Shown: positions 32,030 through 41,693 of the stretch, piece after piece | Layout of the letters: each line of letters opens with the position of its first letter | Position numbering within the stretch: the first letter of the stretch is position 1 | Origin: Ceratothoa steindachneri | Taxonomy: Eukaryota > Arthropoda > Malacostraca > Isopoda > Cymothoidae | Reading direction: 5' to 3' | DNA length: 64,000 nt | Assembly: GCA_963969495.1 (NCBI GenBank) | Contig: OZ018317.1 | Coordinates: forward strand, 30,524,503-30,588,502 | The notes under the pieces: model-generated | Told to the model about the DNA's origin: nothing | Database searches by the model: none | Seen by the model: only the letters and a program-made list of their open reading frames with translations | Translations under genes and position numbers: made by a program

Positions 32030-33380
32030 AACTTGGAAGAGAGCGAATGTAGTCCCCATTTTCAAGAAGGGTAGTAAAGAGGATCCAAATAACTTTAGAC
32101 CGGTTAGCCTAACTTCTGTAGTCTGTAAAATTCTTGAGAAAATAGTTAAAAAAGGGATTTGCCAACATCTAGAGAGGGAGGGGTTGATCAGCGATGCTCA
32201 GCATGGGTTTAGATCAGGTAGATCATGTTTGACTAACTTACTAGACTTTCTGGAGTTTGTAACAGATCAAGTAGATAAGGGAGAGAATGTAGATATAATT
32301 TACTTAGATTTTAGTAAAGCATTTGATAAGGTACCACACAGGAGACTAGTTCATAAATTAAAAATGATTGGGATATGTGGGGGTGTTTCAAATTGGATAG
32401 CTGAGTGGCTGAAAGACAGGAAGCAAAGGGTAGTGCTAAATGGTGTAAAGTCAGAGTGGATGGATGTTATCAGTGGGGTTCCTCAGGGATCAGTTCTCGG
32501 TCCATTATTATTTGTCATCTATATAAACGATCTTGGGGAGGCAGTTAATAATAAAGTGTCAATTTTTGCGGATGATACCAAATTAGCAGCTGTAGTTAAA
32601 GATATTGATGATAATTTTAAAGTGCAGGGGGACTTAAATAAATTGTTATCCTGGGCACATAAGTGGCAAATGACTTTCAACCTTGATAAGTGCAAAGTTA
32701 TTAACATGGGAAAAGATAATAGAGAATTTAACTATGAAATGGATGGGCATTGGCTGAGCTCAGTAGAGGATGAGAAAGATCTAGGAGTAGTAATAGATAA
32801 GTCATTAAGGTTTTCTAAGCAGTGTATTGAAGCAAGAAATAGGGCAAATAGAGTGCTGGGTTTTATTAAGAGAAATGTCAGTTACAAAAGTAAGGAGGTT
32901 ATTCTTAAACTCTATAACTCTTATGTTAGGCCACATCTAGAGTACTGTATACAGGCATGGTCCCCACATTTTAGACACGATATTAACCTTCTTGAGTCAG
33001 TGCAACGGAGGGCAACAAAGATTATTCCTTCCCTGAGGCACCTTGAATATGAAGATAGACTGAGGGTATTAAATATGTTCTCGTTCGAAAGGAGGTGTGT
33101 GAGAGGGGATATGATTGAGCTGTTTAAAATTTTTTCCGGGATAGATAAATTGGATGTTAGCAAGTTTTTTGAGTTAGATGATGGAAATCGGACTAGAGGT
33201 CACCACTTGAAAATTAAAAAGCAAGGGTGTAGGTTGGATTTAAGAAAATATTTTTTCACCAATAGAGTGGTAGACTTCTGGAACAAATTGCCGCAGAGGG
33301 TAGTAGGTAGTCCAAATCTAAATGTATTTAAGAGTAGGTTGGATGAGTTTATGGGAAGGGAAGGTTGTGATGGTTCCTAA
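32030..33380 (+). pseudogene. CR1-A copy 1: ORF2 reverse transcriptase, 5'-truncated
   Basis: C-terminal half of a LINE ORF2, open from about 32030 to TAA 33378-33380. It would copy element RNA onto nicked DNA. Motifs in order: NVVPIFKKGSKEDPNNFRPV, QHGFRSGRSCLTNLLDF, YLDFSKAFDKVPHRRLVHKL (RT A), GVPQGSVLGPLLFVIYINDL (RT B/4), FADDTKLAAV (RT C catalytic, Ala variant of YxDD), NLDKCKVINMGKDN, then the conserved C-terminal tail [17 protein letters not shown]. The endonuclease and ORF1 are missing because reverse transcription stopped early, as is usual for LINE insertions. This is the longest uninterrupted CR1-A RT frame here and is close to the copy at 48106-49571. Confidence 0.92.
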
Positions 33381-33728
33381 GTTTTGTATATATTAATATT
33401 GTTTGTATATATCTATAGCTGCATGATTTAGTTCTTGACAAGCCTTGATTGGTGATACCCTTGTTTCTGGATGCAATCCTCTGGATGTAGTTTTCCTGGG
33501 AGTTTGGGTGCCTTGAAAAAGAGGCCGCTTGACTCGGATGACCTATGATGAGCCCTTGTGGCTTTTGTCATCCGTTATATTATATTGTGGGGGACTTTGA
33601 TTTTGTCTTCCCCTGGTGATGGTGCTTTTTGTGGGTGGGTTTTGACGGAGGCGGATGACCTTTGATAGGCCCTTGTGGCTTTTGTCATCCGTGTAATTAT
33701 GTTATGTTATGTTATGTTATGTTATGTT
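33381..33728 (+). repeat. CR1-A copy 1 3' UTR with two hairpins and (ATGTT)n
   Basis: Two copies of a stem-loop with arms CGGATGAC and GTCATCCG lie at 33535-33574 and 33652-33691; both loops contain AGCCCTTGTGGCTTT or AGGCCCTTGTGGCTTT. The element ends in about six ATGTT repeats (33698-33728). The CR1/L2 group characteristically ends in short tandem repeats rather than poly(A). Confidence 0.88.
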
Positions 33729-33790
33729 AAATTCGGGTCAAATTATTGTTGTTTGTAAGTTTTTGTTTCTATTATTGTTCTTGTTTAAGT

Positions 33791-34743
33791 ATGGCTGATT
33801 GTTTGGATGTAGAGTGTATGCCTTGGAGAGTGAATGTGTCTGAGTGCCGTGTATGTGCTTTGACTGAGGAGGTGAGTCAATTACGTGCGGAATGCTTGAG
33901 ACTGAATGATTTAGTGTCTGAAATGAGAAGAGATGCAAGTGTACGTTTGAAGAGTCAGATTGGGACCAGGAGGGAGGAAGTTAGGCCTAGAACAGGGACT
34001 GTAGAGAAAGCAGTAAGTGAAGTAAGTGATGATGAGTGGTGGGTGAAAGTGAACAGAATAGATAAGTTAGGACAGGTTAGGTGTGTGAATGAGAGGGACA
34101 TGGAACCTGTTAGGCTAACTAACAGATTTGATGCCCTGAGAGAGAAGGAATTTGAAAGAGATTTGTCTGGTGTGGCTGTGCCTGAAAGTAGAATAGGAGG
34201 TCGAGTGAGTGAGAGCAGGAGGGAGGGTAATACTAGGCCTAGAGAGAATAGGAGAATGACTGAGGTGATTGTGATGGGTGACTCTCAGATTAGGTATTTA
34301 GATAGGAAGTTGAGTGAAAGTAAATGGAAGGGAGTGAGAGTTTGTCTGCCGGGTGCTGGCGTAAATGATGTGTGTGAGAGGGAAGCAGTTGTGATTACAC
34401 ATGTCGGAGTAAACGATGTAAAGAAGGTGGGTACTAGTGAGTTACGACAGCGGTATAAAAGGCTGATTGAAAGGATGTATGAAAGTAGAGTAAAAGGCAT
34501 TGTTTCAGGTGTGCTTCCGAGAATGGATGTGGGGATGGAATGGTTTTCTCGTGCAATGGGGTTGAATGAATATGTGAAAGGTTTGTGCAAGGATTCAGGA
34601 TTGGTATTTGTAGATGTTTGGAGTGGGTTTTATCGGAATAAGGGTTTGTATGCGATGGATGGACTCCATCTGAGCCAAGATGGGTTGAGGTTTTGTGGCG
34701 GGAATTAGATAGGGTTATTAGGTCTTTAGAGGTGGGAAACTAG
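33791..34743 (+). pseudogene. CR1-A copy 2 ORF1 (coiled coil plus SGNH esterase)
   Basis: The start at 33791 was chosen because MADCLDVECMPW aligns with MAVCIDGESMPF at the start of the CR1-B ORF1. The N-terminus has CRVC and a heptad-like stretch VSQLRAECLRLNDLVSEMRR (coiled coil). The C-terminal half is an SGNH/GDSL-type hydrolase: VIVMGDSQIRYLDRKL (block I with Ser), CLPGAGVNDV, THVGVNDVKKVG (block III G.ND) and YAMDGLHLS (block V D..H). Esterase ORF1s occur in CR1 and L2 elements. Loss of one G in a GGGG run near 34683 (compare 51980) shifts the frame and ends it early at 34708; the ancestral stop is TAG 34741-34743. Part of the helix before ERDAVVIT is also deleted. Confidence 0.85.
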
Positions 34744-34769
34744 GTTTTGATAGTGGTCAGGGAAATTTA

Positions 34770-37692
34770 ATGGCTCAAAGTGAGGCAGGGAAAGGAACCA
34801 AACACAGATTTGTAGAAGGTAGGCAGGCTAATGGAAGTGCTTTAGGGTTAAATTACTTGAGTAGTGATAGTGGTCAGGGAAATACAAGAGTACAGTGTCG
34901 GGGAAGGAGAGAAAGGAGATGCAAAGGAGATAGGCCCTCAGGTGCTTCAGGGATAGGTGGGCTGAGTTGTCTTTACACAAATGCTCGTAGTCTTAGAAAT
35001 AAGAGGGATGAATTATTTAGTTATATCATTCATGAAGATATAGATATAATATGTATAGTTGAATCATGGGTTAATGAAAATATATTTAATGATAATGTCA
35101 GTGAATTTGAACTAGAAGGTTATACTATGTACATTAGTCAAAGGAGAGATAGGACTGGTGGTGGGTTGATTATTTATATCAGAAATAGCATTTCTTCAAA
35201 TCTAAATAACTCTATAAAGCAAGGAGAAGGTGAATCATTATTGATAGATATTAAGGTTGGTAAAAATAGGAAAATACACTTGGGAGCTTTTTATAGACCA
35301 CCAGGACAGACTGATTGTATCGATGATTTAATGATTAGGGAAATAAGTAAAGGATGCAAAGAAGATACAGTTATTCTAGGAAGAGATAGAGCAAGTTGTA
35401 AGTTTATGGAGTGTTTTGAGGATAACTTTTTGACCCAATTTGTTAATAAGCCAACAAGGGGTGCCAATATATTAGATCTAATTCTTTCAAATGATGATCA
35501 CTTAGTTCAAGGATTGAGTGTAGGGAAATCATTAGGAAATAGTGATCATCAGATGGTTCGGTTTAATTTGCAAATAGTTAAGGGTAGAACAACGACAAAC
35601 TCCACAAAAATTCCAAAATTTTTATAGGGGAGATAAATTACGCAGCATGCTAAATCAGATTAGGTGGGATATTGAATTCCATGGAAAGAATACTTATGAG
35701 ATGTGGGATATTTTTAAGACTATATTAAACATGGTTCAGGAACAGTGTATTCCGATGAAGTCTATTAGGAAGAAATGTAGGAAACCATTATGGTGGAATC
35801 AAGAAATAGCTAATAAAGTTTCAGAGAAAAAAAGGGCATACCAGAGATTACAAAGTGAGAGTAGTTTAGATAATTTAAACCATTATAGGTCAACCAGAAA
35901 TGAACTAAATAAGATTATTAAGAAGACCAAAAGGACAGCAGAAATTAATTTAGCTAAAAATAATAATAAAGATCCTAAAAAATTCTTTAGCTATTATAGA
36001 ATCAATAATAAATCTAACAGTGATAAAATAGGGCCTATTAAATATGAAGGGGTTTTGAAAGAATCTGATGAGGAAATAGTAGAGGTCCTTAATGATCATT
36101 TTGCTTCAGTATTCATAGAAGAGAAACCAGTTAGATTAATTGATGATAATTCTAGGTCAAGGGAAGTAGGGATAAATTCTATTAATATAGACAGAGAAGA
36201 AATTAAAGGGCTTATAATGCAGTTAAATACTAGTAAGGCATCTGGCCCTGACAACATTCATTCTAGGATACTCAAAGAAGGTGTAGAAAGTATTGCAGTA
36301 GCTCTCAAGAAGATATTTATTAGATCACTAGAGTCTGGAGAAATACGAAATGTTTGGAAATTGGCAAATGTAGTGCCAATTTTTAAAAAGGGAAGCAAAA
36401 GAGGACCCAAATAACTTTAGACCAGTAAGCTTAACTTCTATAGTCTGTAAAATTCTTGAGAAGATGGTTAAGAAGGGAATTTCTGATCATGTAGAGACTA
36501 GCAAGTTAATTAATGATGCTCAGCATAGTTTTAGAAAAGATAGATCGTGTTTAAATAATTTACTGGATTTTATGGATTATGTAACTAAAGAATTAGATAG
36601 GGGTGAGAAAGTTGATGTGATCTACTTAGATTTCAGCAAAGCTTTTGATAAGGTTCCACATAGAAGACTAGTTCATAAATTAAAGCTGCATGGGATATGT
36701 GGGAACGTTTTAAATTGGATAACTGAATGGCTGAAAAATAGGAAACAGAGAGTTGTACTGAATGGAGTGAGGTCAGAGTGGAGGAATGTTATTAGTGGCA
36801 TACCTCAGGGATCAGTTTTAGGCCCTTTATTATTTATAATCTATGTAAATGATCTTGGGCAAGGTGTAAATAGCAAAGTGTCAATTTTTGCTGATGACAC
36901 TAAATTGGCAGCTGTAGTCAAAGAGGTTGAGGGTAGCTTTAAAGTGCAGGGTGACTTAAATAAGTTGTTAGCTTGGGCTCAAAAGTGGCACAGATGACTT
37001 TTAACCTTAATAAATGCAAAGTTATTAACATGGGGAGAGATAATAGGGAATTTACCTATGAAATGGATGGATATTGGCTTAAATCAGTTCAAGATGAGAA
37101 GGACTTAGGAGTGGTAGTAGATAGGTCACTGAAATTTTCAAAGCAGTGTATTGAGGCAAAAAATAGAGCAAATAGGGTGCTAGGTTACATTAAAAGAAAT
37201 GTTAGCTACAAGAGTAAGGAGGTCATCCTTAAACTATACAACTCTTATGTCAGGCCACATTTAGAGTACTTTATACAGGCATGGTCACCACATTTTAGAC
37301 ATGATATAAACTTATTAGAGTCAGTACAAAGGAGGGCAACAAAAATAATACCATCCCTGAAGCACCTTGAATATGAAGATAGACTGAGGGTATTAAATAT
37401 GTTTTCATTTGAAAGAAGGTGTGTGAGAGGAGATATGATTGAGCTTTTTAAAATCTTTTCTGGGATGGATAAATTGGATTTCAGCAAGTTATTTGAGTTA
37501 GAAGGTAGTAATAGAATGCGAGGCCACCACTTAAAGATTAAAAAACAGAGGTGCAGGTTGGATGTTAGAAAATATTTTTTCACTAACAGAGTGGTGGATT
37601 ATTGGAATAGTTTGCCACCTGAGACTGTAGACAGCCCAAACTTGAATGTTTTCAAGCGCAGATTGGATGATTATATGGGGATGGAGGGTTAA
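34770..37692 (+). pseudogene. CR1-A copy 2 ORF2 (APE endonuclease plus RT)
   Basis: Endonuclease part 34770-35627: YTNARSLRNKRDELFSYI, IICIVESWVNENIF, GGGLIIYIRN, HLGAFYRPPGQ, then TVILG joined to GRDRAS. Compared with 57100, 13 residues including the catalytic DFN of GDFN are deleted in frame. SLGNSDHQMVRFNL (catalytic Asp-His) remains. Frameshifts near 35625, 36405 and 36985 divide the rest: linker KPLWWNQEIANKV and SKASGPDNIHSRILK; RT YLDFSKAFDKVPHRRLVHKL, GIPQGSVLGPLLFIIYVNDL, FADDTKLAAV; tail [16 protein letters not shown] to TAA 37690-37692. Confidence 0.92.
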
Positions 37693-38004
37693 TTTCTTAC
37701 TTTTCGGTATGTGGATATGTTTCTTGATTCATTCCTGTGGATGCAGTTTCTTTTTATTGTATATTTTTGGGGACTTTGATTTTGTTTTTGATAGACTCCT
37801 ATGGAGGCTTTATATTATATATTGTAGATGCATGATTGGACATTACTATGGATTGTTAAATTGTATATTGTAGATGCATGATCTGATAAAATCCTATGGA
37901 TGCATTATATGGGTGGGATTTGATGGATATGGATGACCTTTGATAGGCCCTTGTGGCTTTTGTCATCCGGGAAATTATGTTATGTTAACTCTCCAACATT
38001 ATTT

Positions 38005-38182
38005 GGTAATTCTGAAGATCCATACCCCGTGAGCTTTCCCACTTACATTCCGATAATATTTCTTCCACTTCCCAACATGTTTCACCCAACTGTGTGATTA
38101 AATTGTTTTATTACTTGTTCCTGAGGGCGAGCGGGTAGCAACCCATAGTACGGCTCGCAGGGTATGGATCTTCAGGTTTACC
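38005..38182. repeat. MITE-like 178-bp element with 30-bp TIRs
   Basis: GGTAATTCTGAAGATCCATA (38005-38024) and onward to 38034 is repeated inverted at 38153-38182 with about 26 of 30 bases matching. The interior is non-coding. It lies in the 3' UTR position of the older CR1-group element. Superfamily unknown; no TSD confirmed. Confidence 0.7.
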
Positions 38183-38468
38183 TTTCAGAGGCACTCATTT
38201 ACAATACTGTAGAAACAGGCACAATTCTCGCTCCAAGTTGCCACAATATAACTAAATAAAAAATGGTTTCATAACCTATAATCAAGCGATATAGTTTTTG
38301 TAGGTTGATCATTGCCAAGAGAAAAAGATGCATTTTTTATATAAAATGGCAATTCATTGAAGTATTTAGGAGCAGTATAAGAAAAAGCTTTATAACAACT
38401 GGAGTTGCCCCTCTCTACATGAGCAACAGCAACTGACCTTCGAACAGGTAGCACGTGTTTCATAGAGC
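38183..38468 (-). pseudogene. Older CR1-group LINE: RT C-terminal end
   Basis: The minus-strand frame 38463-38269 carries SCYKAFSYTAPKYFNELPFY, the common C-terminal signature of CR1-group RTs (…AFSY.AP..WN.LP…). The rest of the same protein lies at 49866-50906, ending ATLRASDDPT. The two pieces become adjacent if 38469-49865 is removed. It is therefore the host of the CR1-A copy 3 insertion. Confidence 0.72.
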
Positions 38469-38590
38469 TCTGTCTGTTGATTTATTTTTCAGATTTTATA
38501 GTTTTTTTTTTTACCACAATCAGCGAAAGCTAAGTTGCTCTTCTTTTTTTTCTTATTACTACTTAAGTTCTTTCTTTGTTTGAATAAGTG

Positions 38591-39747
38591 ATGGAGTTCG
38601 GGGATGAAAGTGAGCATGAGTGTCGGAATGTATGCATTGGTTGTGGTGTAGTTGGTGAGGGGTATACATGTGTTGTATGTGGGCCGCGTGAATGCATTGT
38701 AGATTTAGAGGGGATGAGAATGCAGGATTTAGACAGGATATATAGGCTGGAGGGGTTAGTTGCTGAGCTCAGGAGGGAACTTAATGTTAGGCCTAGGGCT
38801 GGGTATAGGTTAGGTGGTGAGGTAGGCCAGTTAGATGTTTCAGGTGAAGGTAGAGGGCCGGTGGAGGAGGTAGGATATGATAGTTCTAGGGATAGTGAAG
38901 TTAGCCCCCTTAGATTAGCTAAAATAGGCCTAGCGCGGATGGGGGACAGTGGAGAGTGGTTAGGAAACGTGTAGCTAGGGAGGCTTCTCCTGTTCTTTGT
39001 GAGAATAGGGTTGCCTCTGTTGAGGTGGTTAGCCATGGGGAGAATAGGTGTGTGAGTCAGAGGGACACAGAACCTATTAGCTTGACTAATAGATTCAGTT
39101 CCCTAAGAGAGGAAGTAACTGGAGGTGATATGACTGATGGGGGTGGGGATGGAGGTAGAGTGACTGGTAGTTTGAATGAGAATAGGAGTGAGGATAGAGT
39201 TAGGTCTGTGGGGGTTCGGAATAGGAGTCTGACTGAAGTGCTTGTGATGGGTAATTCGCGAGTTAGATATTTAGATAGGAAGTTGAATGCAAGTAGATTG
39301 AATGGTTTGAGGGTGTGTTTGCCAGGTGCTGGAGTGAGAGATCTGTCTGATAGGTATGAGGAGCTGGTGTCTGGCTGTGCAAGGGATGCGGTTGTGATTA
39401 CACATGTAGGAGTGAATGATGTGAAGAAAGTGGGTGCATGTGAGTTACGTGAGAGGTACAAGAGGTTGATTGAAAAGGTGAAAGAAAGTAGAATGAAAGG
39501 TGTTGTGACAGGTGTGCTTCCAAGAATGGATGTTGGGGTAGAATGGATGTCTCATGCGATTGGGCTGAATGATTATGTGAGGAGGATGTGTGAGATGGAA
39601 GGTGTCATGTTTGTGGATGTGTGGGATAGGTTTGTTGGAATGAAAGAAATGTATGCGATGGATGGACTGCATTTGAGTAGGAGGGGGGTAGATGTGTTGT
39701 GGGATGAGTATGATCGTGTTATTAGGTCTTTGCAGGTGGGAAACTAG
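38591..39747 (+). pseudogene. CR1-A copy 3 ORF1 (zinc ribbon, coiled coil, SGNH)
   Basis: The N-terminus has two Cys pairs, CIGCGVVGEGYTCVVC, a zinc-ribbon-like pattern, then a short helical LEGMRMQDLDRIYRLEGLVA. A frameshift near 38955 moves to the second frame, which holds LTEVLVMGNSRVRYLDRKL (block I has GNS: Ser kept, Asp replaced by Asn), CLPGAGVRDLSDRYEELVSG, THVGVNDVKKVG and YAMDGLHLSRRG, and ends RSLQVGN at TAG 39745-39747. ORF1 proteins of CR1/L2 LINEs bind RNA and some have an esterase of unclear role. Length about 385 residues if intact. Confidence 0.83.
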
Positions 39748-39770
39748 ATACTAATAGTGGTCAGGGAATT

Positions 39771-41176
39771 ATGAGAGGACATTATAGTACTGAAACTAGA
39801 ATGGACTTGGCAGATAACAGAAATAGGTTCCAAGTCGATAGAGGTGAGGTCATTCAGGTTTCAAGAGGTGCTTCAGGGATAGTGGGGTTAAATTGTTTCT
39901 ATACAAATGCTCGTAGTCTTAGAAACAAGAAGGATGAGCTATTTAGTTATATTAGCAATGAGGATATAGATATATTATGTGTTACTGAATCATGGGTTAA
40001 TGAAATAGAATTTAGTGACACTATAAGTGAATTTGATTTACAGGGCTATAATATGTACATTAGTCAAAGGACAGGTAGGATTGGTGGAGGAATAATTATC
40101 TATATAAAAAACAACATTGTTTCAAGTTTAAATACTTCAATAATGCAGGTTCAGTAAAAATAGAATGGTGCATTTGGGAGCTTTTTACAGGCCACCTGTG
40201 CAGACTGATGATATGGATGAACTAATGATAAGGGAAATAAGTAAGGGATGTGAAACAGATGCAGTTATTATTGGAGACTTCAACTTAAACTCTGTGGACT
40301 CGGAAAATATGATAGGTAGGGATAGAACAAGTGGCAGGTTCATAGAATGCTTTGAGGATAATTTTTTGAATCAATTTGTTAATGAGCCAACGAGGGGGAC
40401 AATATATTAGATTTAGTACTTTCTATCAGTGATCATTTAGTTCAAGAATTGCCTGTTGGGGAAGCATTGGAAAATAGTGACCATCAGATAGTTCATTTTA
40501 ACTTGGAAATTGAGAAGTGTAAAATAACCGAGAATGCTGTAAAAGTTCCAAATTTTCATAAGGAGATTATGTAAAACTCCGAAGCTTGCTAAATTTTGTA
40601 GACTGGGATGTAGAATTCAGAGGTAAAAATGCTAATGGGATGTGGGATACTTTCAAGCATATAATAAATGTAATCCAAGAACAATGTATCCCAATGAAGG
40701 CCATTAGGAACAAAAGTAGGAAACCATTATGGTGGAATCAGGAGATAGCTAGAAAAATTTCAGAGAAGAAAAGGGCATATAAAAATTACAGGTAGAAAAT
40801 AATATTCAAAATTTAAGTGATTATAGAATGGCTAGGAATGAGTTAAATAAGATTATAAAGAAGAAAAAAAGGGTGTCAGAAATTAAATTAGCTCAGGATA
40901 GCAACAAAGATCCTAGAAAGTTCTTTATTTACTATAAAATTAATAATAAGTCTGGCCGAGTTAAAATAGGGCCTATCAAATATGAATGGGTTGTGAGAGA
41001 AACTGATTAGGAAATAGTTGAGGTACTAAATGGTCATTTTGCATCAGTATTTACAAAGGAGAAACTAAATAGTCTTATGTATAGTACTCATGGTTCAGGG
41101 AAAGAGGCGTTTACTACCATTAGTGTGGATTGGAGGACGATAAAAGAACTAATAGGTGAGTTAGATACTTCCAAGG
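39771..41176 (+). pseudogene. CR1-A copy 3 ORF2, endonuclease half
   Basis: Starts 23 bp after ORF1, the usual spacing in this family. YTNARSLRNKKDELFSYI, ILCVTESWVNE, IGGGIIIYIKN and HLGAFYRPP show an APE-type endonuclease. Here GDFNLNSVDSENMIGRDR is present, unlike in copy 2, and ENSDHQIVHFNL (catalytic Asp-His) lies near 40480. The linker KPLWWNQEIARKI follows. Frameshifts or stops occur near 40157, 40405, 40565, 40795 and 41010. The frame ends at LDTSK, where the I-clade LINE is inserted. Confidence 0.87.
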
Positions 41177-41693
41177 TCCCCGTAAGGGGCGCGGCGATTT
41201 GCCATCCTGGCCGCCGTGCTGACGGGATCCAGCGCTCCGTCCGGCCCCAGCTTAGCCTCTCTTCCTTCCTTCAAAATACTTGTTTCCTCTCTTTTCACAC
41301 AACCTCTCCCACAACTTTCTCTGGTCAGCCTCTAATTTCACAGGGTAGATGCTGACCTTCCTTTCAGCCAACCGTCCTGCATCGGGGCTGAGGGGGTGGG
41401 GGACAAAGTTCCCTAACCCCTGAGCTCCGGTCTGGGGTGGCTGGTTTTTAACAACCTGCTTCATCCCCACCCATACCTTCCACACATCCCTTTTCCTCTC
41501 CTCTTCACAATCTATATTTTTTACGCCGTGTCTAAGGTGGAGCCGCCATGCCGATGGACTGCCAGGCCACCAGGCGGGAGGGGTGGTCCCAAATGGCGGC
41601 GCCTGGCTCTGCCGGGCTTGTAAGCACCTCTCGCAGTGCGGGCTACTGCGAGAGGTGTGCGCGATTGCATCCCGTGTTTAAAAAAGGGTCACC
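41177..41693 (+). other. 5' UTR of the I-clade LINE
   Basis: GC-rich, starts TCCCCGTAAGGGGCGCGG, in which CCCCGTAAGGGG is a small hairpin. It probably contains an internal promoter, since LINEs of this kind carry one downstream of the start site; no specific motif is identified. GCACCTCTCGCAGTGCG and CTGCGAGAGGTGTGCG at about 41624-41666 form an inverted repeat (CACCTCTCGCAG / CTGCGAGAGGTG). Confidence 0.6.

Larger units (their letters stand above)
33730..37987 (+). mobile_element. CR1-A copy 2, near full length
   Basis: Begins directly after the ATGTT tail of copy 1 and ends in its own GATGACC...GTCATCC hairpin and ATGTTATGTT tail near 37987. It contains a 5' UTR of about 60 bp, ORF1 (33791), ORF2 (34770-37692) and a 295-bp 3' UTR. 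The order and length (4.26 kb) match a complete CR1/L2-type LINE, but both ORFs are broken. Confidence 0.88.
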
